Part shown: piece by piece, positions 5,248-12,798 of the stretch | Layout of the letters: each line of letters begins with the position of its first letter | Position numbering within the stretch: position 1 is the first letter of the stretch | Assembly: GCA_934515035.1 (NCBI GenBank) | Contig: CAKSXP010000022.1 | Coordinates: 1 to 13,953, forward strand | DNA length: 13,953 nucleotides | From: an uncultured Oscillospiraceae bacterium | Lineage (GTDB): Bacteria; Bacillota; Clostridia; Oscillospirales; Oscillospiraceae | Reading direction: 5' to 3' | Made by a program: the position numbers and the translations under genes | The notes under the pieces: generated by a model | Seen by the model: the letters and a program-made list of their open reading frames with translations, nothing else | Told to the model about the DNA's origin: nothing | The model's database searches: none

Positions 5248-8149
5248 CGGAGACCGCCGCGAACAGGCTGCGCAGCCTGATCTTGACGGTACCGAGGTTG
5301 GTTATTTCGTCGATCTTGATCTGTGTATATATCCGGTCCCCGGCCTCGAGGATGGAGCGCACCTCGTCGGTCGTTATCGCGTCCACGCCGCAGCCGAAGG
5401 ACACCAGCTGCACGAGGTTGAGATCGGGATTCTTGCTCTCGGAAACATATTTTGCCGCGGCGTAGAGCCGGGAGTGATAGGTCCACTGGTCGAGGACCGA
5501 CGTCCTGACGGGGTCCATCTCCGGCGCGACGGAGTCCTCGGTTATGAGCACCGCGCCGCAGTCCGTTATGAGCTTGTCTATGCCGTGGTTGACCTCGGGG
5601 TCGAGGTGGTAAGGGCGGCCGCAGAGCACGATGACGGGCAGACCCTCGCTCTCCGCGATGCGGAGATATTCCTGCCCCCTGTCGTGCAGCAGCGACATAT
5701 AGCGGCGGTACTCGCCGAAGGCGGCGTCCACGGCGCCGGATACCTCCCGCTGGGAAAAGCCGCCGAATTCGCGGTCGAGTATTTCGCAGAGCCGCTTTTT
5801 GAAGTCCTTTACCCTGTGTATGCCGAGATAGTCATAGATGTATCTGGTCTCCTTCAGCCTAGTCACGTTGGCTCCGATGACCTCCGGATAATAGGCGACG
5901 ACCGGGCAGTTATAGTGGTTGTCGCCCTTGCCCTCGTCGATATTATATGTCATGCAGGGGTAGAATATGGCGTCCACTCCGGCGTCCAGCAGCGCCTCGA
6001 CGTGGCCGTGCATCAGCTTTGCGGGATAGCACACGGTGTCCGAGGGTATCGTTTTCTGGCCGTAGAGATAGAGCTTGCGGCTCGATTCCGGCGAGCGGCG
6101 GACGCCGAAGCCCAGCGTTTTGAAAAACGTGTGCCAGAAGGGCAGCAGCTCGTACATGTTCAGGCCCATCGGCAGGCCGATGGTGCCGCGCGGCCCCTCG
6201 CAGTCGGCATAGGCGTCGAGAAGCTCCTTTTTATAGTCGAAGAGGTTATATTTTTTTCCGGCGTTCTTGAGCGCCAGCGGTTTTTCACAGCGGTTCCCGC
6301 CGATGAAGCGCCCGCCGTTGTCAAAGGTGTTGACAGTCAGGCGGCAGTGGTTGGAGCAGCCGCTGCAGGTTATCGCCTTTACCTCGTGGGTGAAGGTCTT
6401 CAGCCCTTCGGCGGTTATGATGCCGCTGCTTTCGGGGGCGTTTTTCTTTGCCCAGAGCGCCGCGCCGAAGGCCCCCATCAGGCCCGCGATCGCGGGACGG
6501 GTCACGTTTCTGCCCGTCTCGAGTTCGAAGGCGCGCAGGACCGCGTCGTTGAGGAAGGTACCGCCCTGAACGACGATGTGCTCGCCGAGAGACGCGGCGT
6601 CCGTGACGCGGATGACCTTGTAAAGCGCGTTTTTGACGACGCTGACGGAAAGTCCGGCGGAGATATTCTCGATGCTCGCGCCCTCCTTCTGCGCCTGCTT
6701 GACGGAGGAGTTCATGAACACCGTGCAGCGCGAGCCGAGATCGACCGGGCGGTCGGCAAAGATGCCCTTCTGCGCAAATTCCTCGATCGAATAGCCGAGC
6801 GCGCCGGCAAAGGTCTGCAAAAACGAGCCGCAGCCGGAGGAACAGGCCTCGTTGAGGAAGATGTTGTCGATGGCTCCGTTTCGTATGCGGAAGCACTTTA
6901 TGTCCTGCCCGCCGATGTCGATGATGAAATCGACGTCGGGGTCGTATTTTTTCGCGGCGGTAAAGTGGGCTATCGTTTCAACGACGCCCATGTCGATGTG
7001 GAAGGCGTTTTTGATTATCTCTTCGCCGTAGCCCGTCGAGGCGGAGGCGGCGATGTTTATGTCCGGAAAGCGCTCGTAGATCTCCTCGAGGAAGCTCTTT
7101 ACGAGCGGGACCGGGTTGCCGCTGTTCGGCATGTATTTTGTAAAGACCGGCTCTTCGTTCTCGTTGAGAACGACCGCCTTGACGGTCGTGGAACCGGCGT
7201 CGATGCCTATGTATGCGCGCTTTGACTCCGTAAGGGGCCGGTTCTCCGGCGAGATATCAAGGCTGTGACGGGCCTTGAAGTCCTCGTATTCGGCCTCCGA
7301 CGAGAAAAGGGGGCGGCTGCTTTTGAACTCGCCCGTTCCGGAAAAGGCGGCGATCTCGTCTATGACCCGGTCGAGATCGACGACCGTGCCGTCGTCCAGC
7401 AGCGCCGCGCCCAGCGCGACGAAATACAGCGAGTTTTCGGGGCAGCGTCCCTCAAGCCCGAGCGAGCGGTCGAATGCCGCGCGAAGCTGGCTGAGAAATG
7501 TCAGCGGGCCGCCGAGGTAGACGACGTTTCCCGTTATCTCGCGCCCCTGGGCGAGTCCCGCGATGGTCTGGTTGACCACGGAGGCGAAGATGCTTGCGGA
7601 GACGTCCTCCTTGCGTGCGCCCTGGTTGAGCAGCGGCTGAATGTCGCTCTTTGCAAAAACGCCGCAGCGCGAGGCGATCGAGTATATCTTGCCGTAATCC
7701 TTTGCCAGCTCGTCCATCTCGTCCGGAGAAACGCCGAGCAGGGTCGCCATCTGGTCGATGAAAGCGCCGGTGCCTCCCGCGCAGGAGCCGTTCATGCGGA
7801 CCTCCATCGCGCCGGAGAGGAAGAGGATCTTTGCGTCCTCGCCGCCGAGCTCGATCACGACGTCCGTTTCCGGCAGAAGCTGCCTTATCGCGGCGCGGGT
7901 GGCATAGACCTCCTGATAAAACGGAAGCCCCGCCTTCTGGGCAAAGCCCATTCCCGCGGAACCGGAAACGCAGAGAGAGCATTCCTTCAGCCCGGGGAAC
8001 GCTTCGCGTATCTGCCGCAGCTGCTGAGCCGATTTTTCGGATATGCGCGAATAGTGACGCTCGTATTTCCTGTATATTATGTTGTTTTCGTCGTCGAGCA
8101 CAACGCATTTAAGCGTCGTTGAGCCGACGTCCAGCCCGATCCTTATCAT
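5195..8149 (-). CDS. Tandem BadF/BadG/HgdC-type acyl-CoA dehydratase activase with DUF2229-like region
   Basis: This 984-residue cytoplasmic protein has two ASKHA ATPase domains in a row. The first (1-270) begins GLDVGSTTLK and carries IELGGEDAK, NGSCAGGTG (Cys123) and SRCGVF (Cys162). The second (312-570) begins GIDAGSTTVK and carries IDIGGQDIK, NEACSSGCG (Cys436) and SRCTVF (Cys475). In the HgdC activase these two cysteines per domain hold one [4Fe-4S] cluster between two subunits, so this chain could hold it within itself. A Cys cluster follows (C595, C598, C602, C621), then a DUF2229-like region (about 656-980, DTVCYPA and YPCMTYN). HgdC uses ATP to inject one electron into a 2-hydroxyacyl-CoA dehydratase or an aryl-CoA reductase. 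AAGGTG lies 5 bases before the ATG. An extended -10 promoter lies upstream. No HgdAB-like dehydratase pair is nearby. Confidence 0.92.
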   Translation of the reverse strand: MIRIGLDVGSTTLKCVVLDDENNIIYRKYERHYSRISEKSAQQLRQIREAFPGLKECSLCVSGSAGMGFAQKAGLPFYQEVYATRAAIRQLLPETDVVIELGGEDAKILFLSGAMEVRMNGSCAGGTGAFIDQMATLLGVSPDEMDELAKDYGKIYSIASRCGVFAKSDIQPLLNQGARKEDVSASIFASVVNQTIAGLAQGREITGNVVYLGGPLTFLSQLRAAFDRSLGLEGRCPENSLYFVALGAALLDDGTVVDLDRVIDEIAAFSGTGEFKSSRPLFSSEAEYEDFKARHSLDISPENRPLTESKRAYIGIDAGSTTVKAVVLNENEEPVFTKYMPNSGNPVPLVKSFLEEIYERFPDINIAASASTGYGEEIIKNAFHIDMGVVETIAHFTAAKKYDPDVDFIIDIGGQDIKCFRIRNGAIDNIFLNEACSSGCGSFLQTFAGALGYSIEEFAQKGIFADRPVDLGSRCTVFMNSSVKQAQKEGASIENISAGLSVSVVKNALYKVIRVTDAASLGEHIVVQGGTFLNDAVLRAFELETGRNVTRPAIAGLMGAFGAALWAKKNAPESSGIITAEGLKTFTHEVKAITCSGCSNHCRLTVNTFDNGGRFIGGNRCEKPLALKNAGKKYNLFDYKKELLDAYADCEGPRGTIGLPMGLNMYELLPFWHTFFKTLGFGVRRSPESSRKLYLYGQKTIPSDTVCYPAKLMHGHVEALLDAGVDAIFYPCMTYNIDEGKGDNHYNCPVVAYYPEVIGANVTRLKETRYIYDYLGIHRVKDFKKRLCEILDREFGGFSQREVSGAVDAAFGEYRRYMSLLHDRGQEYLRIAESEGLPVIVLCGRPYHLDPEVNHGIDKLITDCGAVLITEDSVAPEMDPVRTSVLDQWTYHSRLYAAAKYVSESKNPDLNLVQLVSFGCGVDAITTDEVRSILEAGDRIYTQIKIDEITNLGTVKIRLRSLFAAVSEKKNEQDWTYAGQGKQS

Positions 8150-8187
8150 ACGATCACCTTCAACTCCCGTCTGGTCAGAGCCTGTAA

Positions 8188-8196
8188 ATTATAGCA
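8188..8196 (-). promoter_or_regulatory. Extended -10 promoter of the activase genes
   Basis: On the minus strand the sequence TGC TATAAT (8196 down to 8188) is a perfect extended -10 element. The -35 region is weak: the best candidate, TTGATG, is 20 bases upstream, which fits an extended -10 promoter. Transcription would start near 8180, about 30 bases before the ATG at 8149. It follows the terminator of the preceding molybdopterin gene, so the activase genes have their own transcript. Confidence 0.6.
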
Positions 8197-8262
8197 TGCA
8201 ATTATGAATAAATCATCAATATTCGACCGGAAATCAATGGTTTTGTCTGTTTTTCCGGACTG

Positions 8263-8277
8263 CCCGGCCGCGCCGGG
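8263..8277. other. Small GC-rich hairpin in the activase upstream region
   Basis: CCCGGC (8263-8268) pairs with GCCGGG (8272-8277) around a CGC loop. No T run follows on either strand. It lies upstream of the predicted promoter, so it would not be in the activase transcript. The remainder of 8200-8330 is AT-rich with nothing else recognisable. Confidence 0.25.
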
Positions 8278-8333
8278 GGAGAGCTTTGTATAAAATATAA
8301 TTAATTGCGCCTTTTCGGTCATACCACGTGCAT

Positions 8334-8371
8334 AAAAAAGCCTCCGGGGGCTTTCGGGGCCCACCGGAGGC
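8334..8371 (-). terminator. Intrinsic terminator after the molybdopterin gene
   Basis: GCCTCCGG (8340-8347) pairs with CCGGAGGC (8364-8371), and GGGC (8348-8351) pairs with GCCC (8359-8362) past a single bulged base. On the minus strand the stem is followed directly by six T (8334-8339). It begins 6 bases after the stop codon of the molybdopterin gene and separates it from the activase genes. Confidence 0.88.
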
Positions 8372-8377
8372 GATCGA

Positions 8378-10582
8378 TCAGGCGAACTTCGCGTATATCG
8401 GAGAGGGATCAAAATCCGCGTTCGTGACGTCCGGATTTTTGCGGATGCGGCAAAGGAGCGCCCGCAGCTGGTAGGTCCCCATTGCGGGATCAAAGGGTTC
8501 GTCCATGCTGGTGAGCACGTTTGCGTTGACCTCCATAAGGCCAAAGTCCGGCTTCTCCGTTTTCTCCGGGAACCACCAGCCGATCTGGCAGTTGACGACG
8601 CCCCTGAGCATGCGGTCGGTAACGCGTGCTTTCTGGGTTATGCGGCCGCGGGGCGACTCGATGTATATCCAGTCGCCGTCGGCTATGCCGTATTCCGCCG
8701 CAGTATCGGGGTGAAGCTCCGTTATCGGATAGGGATTCATTTTTCGCAGTGATGGCATCTGCCGGTTCTCGGAGATGAAATAATAGAGACTGCGTTCGCC
8801 GGTGTTGAGGATGAGCGGATATTTGTCCAGAAGATCCGGACGGCTGACAGGGCTTTCGGGAGGCTCTTCGTAATACGGAAGCGGGTCATAGCCAAAACCC
8901 TCCATGACGGTCGAATAAAGCTCGACCTTGCCTGTAGGCGTGTTGAAGGGCTTTTCGCCGCGCGCGGCGCGCGCTTTGTAGCGCTCATATTCTATCGGCA
9001 CCTCGACGTGGCCCAGATCGCGGAGCTTTTCAAGGGTCAGACCGGCGTATTCGGGATAGTTTTTGCGTATGAAATCCAGCTGCTGCTCGTGGATCTGTTC
9101 CAGCGTCTCCGCGCCGTAGTCCTTGCCCATGCGGCGGCACAGCTCAATGAAGATGCGCTCATCCTGCCTGCATTCGCCGACCGGTTCGACAACGTGCTGC
9201 TGGCTCAATATCGCGTGGTCGGCGAAGGTCGGACCGGAATATACCGCGTCCACCTCCAGCCACGAACAAACGGGGAGAACAACGTCTGCAAGGCGCGTCG
9301 TCGGGGTCATGAAAAGCTCCTGAGAACAGATAAAGTCCAGGTTTTTGAAGGTCTCGAGCGTTCTTTTGCTGTCGGCAAAGCCATTGAGCCCGTTATTGCC
9401 GCAGAGCATGAGAGCCTTGATGGGATAGGGCTTTCCGGTACGCATGGCCTCAAAAACGGTCGGGATGTGGGCGGAGGCAAAATACTTGTCCTTGTCGGCA
9501 AGAATGTGGAAGCGGTCCGCTCCCATGCGCAGAGCGCGTTTTTCACCCAGCCTTTCCGTCAGCACCGGCGGGTCGGGCAGAATGTGCATACCCTCGATGA
9601 AGCCGCCCTTTTTGTCGATGTTTCCGGTGACGGCGGGGATACAGGCTATCGCGCGGACGGTCTGGAGACAGTTCGGTGTGTGCTCGATGGCGCAGCCCCA
9701 CTCCAGAGCGCCGGTCCTGCTTCCGGCGAACAGGCGCGCGGCGCCCGCGACAGCTTCGGCAGGAACGCCGGTTATCTCCGAAACGCGGGACAGGGGATAT
9801 TCGGAAACACGCTGTGCAAGCCGGTCAAAACCGAAGCACCAGTTTTCAACAAACTCGTGGTCGTAAAGGTCCTCGGAGATGATGACGTTCAGCATGCCGA
9901 GAGCCAACGCGTCGTCCGTGCCCGGACGCAGCTGAAGATGGAAAGCGGCCTTGTCCGCAAGCTCGTTTCGCTTCGGGTCCACGACGATGAGCCTGGACCC
10001 CTTCTTTATCGCGTCGCGGAAGCGGAACGAGCTTTCGCAGTCCGCTCCGGAGACGGCGGGATTGGCGCCCCAGACGAGAATGCAGCCGGGGGTTTCATCG
10101 CTGTAATAGTCGACCATGGGTGCGTAGCCGAACATCATCTCGCCGGTGCTGACGCGCGGAAAGAAGCACTGCGCCGTGCCGGGTTCGAACCAGTTTGGCG
10201 TGCCGATGGCATTGGCAAAGCGGACGACATAGTTCAGATGGTGGCGGCCGGTGCCCTGTGCGACGGCGACGGACTGCATGCCGTATTCGCGCTCGATCGC
10301 GAGCAGCTTTTCGGCGATGATGTCATATGCCTCGTCCCAGGTGATACGCTGCCACTTGCCTTCGCCGCGCTCCCCGGCGCGCTTCATGGGATATTTCAGA
10401 CGGTCGGGGTGGTAAAGCAGCTCGAGTCCGGCAAGGCCCTTGGGACACATGCGTCCGCGCGAAAGGGGAGAATCGGGGTCGGGCCGGATCCGGACTGCTT
10501 TGCCGCCGCGGACCTCAACGATGGCTCCGCAGCCGCCGTGACAGTTCCGGCAGGCTGTTTTGACGAATTTGACTTCTTCCAT
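8378..10582 (-). CDS. Molybdopterin (bis-MGD) oxidoreductase of the acetylene hydratase-like branch
   Basis: This 734-residue protein belongs to the DMSO reductase superfamily. The N-terminal [4Fe-4S] motif is Cys11, Cys14, Cys18 and Cys46. Cys139, in GTAQCFFPRV, is the likely Mo or W ligand. VDPKRNELAD (201-210) and RPGTDDALALGMLN (219-232) bind the cofactor. Segments such as LYDHEFVENWC and TPTGKVELYS, and the GYDPLPYY that follows, resemble Pelobacter acetylene hydratase closely. That enzyme has a catalytic Asp directly after the second cluster Cys; here it is His15, so acetylene hydration is doubtful. There is no twin-arginine signal, so it is cytoplasmic. No Fe-S electron-transfer subunit or membrane anchor is adjacent. 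The ATG at 10582 has GAGGAG 7 bases upstream; an in-frame TTG at 10597 would absorb that site. The gut catechol dehydroxylases share the superfamily. The substrate is unknown. Confidence 0.92.
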   Translation of the reverse strand: MEEVKFVKTACRNCHGGCGAIVEVRGGKAVRIRPDPDSPLSRGRMCPKGLAGLELLYHPDRLKYPMKRAGERGEGKWQRITWDEAYDIIAEKLLAIEREYGMQSVAVAQGTGRHHLNYVVRFANAIGTPNWFEPGTAQCFFPRVSTGEMMFGYAPMVDYYSDETPGCILVWGANPAVSGADCESSFRFRDAIKKGSRLIVVDPKRNELADKAAFHLQLRPGTDDALALGMLNVIISEDLYDHEFVENWCFGFDRLAQRVSEYPLSRVSEITGVPAEAVAGAARLFAGSRTGALEWGCAIEHTPNCLQTVRAIACIPAVTGNIDKKGGFIEGMHILPDPPVLTERLGEKRALRMGADRFHILADKDKYFASAHIPTVFEAMRTGKPYPIKALMLCGNNGLNGFADSKRTLETFKNLDFICSQELFMTPTTRLADVVLPVCSWLEVDAVYSGPTFADHAILSQQHVVEPVGECRQDERIFIELCRRMGKDYGAETLEQIHEQQLDFIRKNYPEYAGLTLEKLRDLGHVEVPIEYERYKARAARGEKPFNTPTGKVELYSTVMEGFGYDPLPYYEEPPESPVSRPDLLDKYPLILNTGERSLYYFISENRQMPSLRKMNPYPITELHPDTAAEYGIADGDWIYIESPRGRITQKARVTDRMLRGVVNCQIGWWFPEKTEKPDFGLMEVNANVLTSMDEPFDPAMGTYQLRALLCRIRKNPDVTNADFDPSPIYAKFA

Positions 10583-10618
10583 TTTTACACTCCTCAAATA
10601 TAGTTTGGGGATGATCGT

Positions 10619-10954
10619 TCATTCAACGCGCTCGAGCTCAAAGAGGCTCTCGTCAAAATAGTACAGCAGCGCCGAACGGGCAACGGCGAAGCTGTCGGTG
10701 TGCAGCTCCACGACGAGAACGCCGTTTTCGATGCGGCTGCCGGCAACGCCCTCAAGATGAGGGAACACGTTTGCTTCAAGCTCCGCCTGAAGCTCGGCGG
10801 GGTGTTCCGCGTAATATTCCGTTGTCTCCGGGGCTTTATAGCCCTTGATCGGATCGCGCCCGGCCGTCAGGCACACCGCCGTGACCAGGACCGCCATAAT
10901 GAGGAAGAGCGCGCAGCCAACGGGGCGTATCTTTTTTATAAATTCCTCTCCCAT
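10619..10954 (-). CDS. Small single-pass membrane protein of unknown function
   Basis: This 111-residue protein is not recognised. It has a short basic N-terminus (KKIR, 7-10), one hydrophobic segment (about 12-31) and an outward-facing acidic domain of about 80 residues (33-111). The domain has a helical, Glu-rich first part (TTEYYAEHPAELQAELEANVF) and a predicted beta-rich end. No cysteine motif, lipobox or catalytic signature is visible. Its ATG lies one base after the TGA of the LTA-synthase-like gene, and it has only a weak ribosome site, so it is probably translated by coupling and belongs functionally with that gene. The molybdopterin gene begins 36 bases downstream with its own good ribosome site. 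An accessory or partner subunit for the envelope enzyme is a guess from position only. Confidence 0.75.
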   Translation of the reverse strand: MGEEFIKKIRPVGCALFLIMAVLVTAVCLTAGRDPIKGYKAPETTEYYAEHPAELQAELEANVFPHLEGVAGSRIENGVLVVELHTDSFAVARSALLYYFDESLFELERVE

Positions 10955-10955
10955 A

Positions 10956-12794
10956 TCAGTCCAGCGCGTCCTTTCTCAGATAGTATTCAAGCTTTTTGTA
11001 ATCGCTTATCTTTTCCGCCGTTTCCGCGGTGGGCGTGCTCGTCAGCGCGCCGTTCTCGCGCACCATGCCCGTTGCGTGGATGACGTCCGCATAGCCGCGC
11101 AGATCGCGCAGCGCGTTTATCTGGGCGCTGCCCTCCCAGCCGAGCAGGTCGAACAGCTCCGCGGAGAGGAAGCAGGGAGAAAAGCTGCCCTTGTCGCCGG
11201 TGGTATAGCTGCTGCCGATGACGGCCTTTGCCGCATCGTTGGCCCAAATGACCCAGGGCGTGCAGTAATAGTCGTAAAAGCCGAGCTCGCCGTCGAAGCT
11301 GATGCCCAGCTCGTCATAGACCCACGCGGAGTCGCCCAGCCAGGGATTGTGGTCGCCGAAGATGACGAGGACCACAGGCTCGTCCATTGCGCGCAGACTG
11401 TCCACAACGCCGCGCAGAGCCTCGTCCGTCTCGGCGACGCCGGCAAAATAGTTGTTCAGGATATACCAGGCGCGCTCGCTCACGCTGCCCTCGGCGACAT
11501 AGGTCTTTTCGCGCTCAAGCTCGGAGTCGCTGTAGGGTCCGTGGTTCTGGTAGGTGACGGAGAAGTTGAAATACGGCTCGCCGCTTTCGACGGAATCCTC
11601 CAGCAGGGTCACAAGGTCGGGCAGGAACCCGTCGTCGTGTATCAGGCCCCAGCCCTCGGGCAGGGTATAGCGGTCCTCGAAGAAATGGGCGCTTTCAAAG
11701 CCCATATATTCCGCAACGTTGCGGCGGTTGTAGAACCATTCGTAGCCCGCGTGGCAGAACTCCGTGCGGTAGCCCTGTTCGTCGAACCAGCGCGCAAGGG
11801 AATATACCGGCGAGCGGTATTCAAAGAGCTCCGTCGTGCCGGTCAGGAAGGCGCGCTCCGTGTCGATCGTGCCGCCGGCGAAAATGTTTGTGACCAGCTC
11901 GCCGTAGGCGGACTCGGCCTGAAGCTCGTGCAGGAAGGCGTATGGGTCGTCCGTGAAGCTGACGGCGCCGAATTTTGAAAAGTCGTTATAAGCCTCGAAC
12001 ATCACGCCGATGACGTTTATTTTTTCGCCGTCCGTCAGGCCGCCCTCCGGATAAGAGGCGAGAAGCGCGGCGGATTCTTCCGCGTCATAGCCCTCCGGCC
12101 GGTTGTCGGAAAGCTCCTTCGTGCTGTAAATGAGCGGATATATGAAGCCGCGGCAGATATACTGGTCGGTGTCCGACCAGTATGACATCCTGCCGTGCAG
12201 GTTTTCCGTTTTCTGATAGATCGCGTCGCCGCGGTAGAGCGTGAGATAGCAGGTGCAGCCGGCCGCAGCGGCGAGTATGACGCCGATCACCCGCACAAGG
12301 CCCCGGCTCACCCGCGCACGGAGGAGAAAGAAGCTCATCACAACGGCGGCGATGATGAACACGACGGTCACGACCATATAGGCGTTGACCGGGATGGAGT
12401 AATTGCCGGAGATATTGGCTGCCTCGGAGATATAGCGCACATCCGTTGCAAGCAGGGGGTCGTTGCGGAGAACGAGCTTGGCGTTGTTTATAAATGTCGG
12501 GATGATGACGATGAGCCCGCTTGAAAGTATGCTGATCCAGACGCGGTTGGAGATGAAATAGGCCAGAAGCGTTATCAGCAGCACGGGCAGCAGGTTCAGC
12601 AGGATTATGAGCGGGTTATGGAAATAACTCAGAAACGTTACGCCCGCATAGCGCCCCTTGGCGAAAAAAAGGCTGACAACGCCCAGCCCTGCCGACCAGG
12701 TCAGCAGGGCGAGGGCATTGAGCAGCCAGTGCAGGTTTCGGTAAAGGCGCTTTGAGCCGGGGATATAGAAAAGTATCGCCTTAACAGTTTTCAT
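10956..12794 (-). CDS. LTA synthase-like membrane sulfatase/phosphotransferase family protein
   Basis: This 612-residue protein has about five N-terminal transmembrane helices (roughly 26-45, 61-82, 86-104, 138-159, 168-187). An extracellular sulfatase-fold domain follows (about 257-575). Key residues of the LtaS type are visible: Glu267 in VMFEAYN, the likely nucleophile Thr309 in GGTIDTE, His418 in NHGPY, and Asp481-His482 in FGDHNPWLG. These bind a metal ion and carry the glycerophosphate intermediate in LtaS. Enzymes of the group build or modify cell-envelope polymers by moving phosphoglycerol or similar groups from lipids; the exact substrate here is not fixed by sequence. The ATG lies 4 bases after the GlyRS stop with no clear ribosome site, which suggests translational coupling. 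The next gene starts 1 base after its stop. Confidence 0.88.
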   Translation of the reverse strand: MKTVKAILFYIPGSKRLYRNLHWLLNALALLTWSAGLGVVSLFFAKGRYAGVTFLSYFHNPLIILLNLLPVLLITLLAYFISNRVWISILSSGLIVIIPTFINNAKLVLRNDPLLATDVRYISEAANISGNYSIPVNAYMVVTVVFIIAAVVMSFFLLRARVSRGLVRVIGVILAAAAGCTCYLTLYRGDAIYQKTENLHGRMSYWSDTDQYICRGFIYPLIYSTKELSDNRPEGYDAEESAALLASYPEGGLTDGEKINVIGVMFEAYNDFSKFGAVSFTDDPYAFLHELQAESAYGELVTNIFAGGTIDTERAFLTGTTELFEYRSPVYSLARWFDEQGYRTEFCHAGYEWFYNRRNVAEYMGFESAHFFEDRYTLPEGWGLIHDDGFLPDLVTLLEDSVESGEPYFNFSVTYQNHGPYSDSELEREKTYVAEGSVSERAWYILNNYFAGVAETDEALRGVVDSLRAMDEPVVLVIFGDHNPWLGDSAWVYDELGISFDGELGFYDYYCTPWVIWANDAAKAVIGSSYTTGDKGSFSPCFLSAELFDLLGWEGSAQINALRDLRGYADVIHATGMVRENGALTSTPTAETAEKISDYKKLEYYLRKDALD

Positions 12795-12798
12795 GGTT

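Noticed and set aside
5138..7225. Open frame of 695 codons on the plus strand opposite the activase
   Set aside because: The minus strand carries a clear two-domain ATPase here. The plus-strand product has no recognisable motif and no ribosome site.
8378..10582. Calling the molybdopterin protein acetylene hydratase
   Set aside because: The Asp next to the Fe-S ligand is His here, and no experiment supports that substrate.
10583..10597. Upstream TTG start for the molybdopterin gene
   Set aside because: It would place the GAGGAG ribosome site within the coding region; the ATG at 10582 fits that site.
9008..10603. Open frame of 531 codons on the plus strand opposite the molybdopterin gene
   Set aside because: Shadow of the real gene; its composition mirrors the antisense codons and no family is recognisable.
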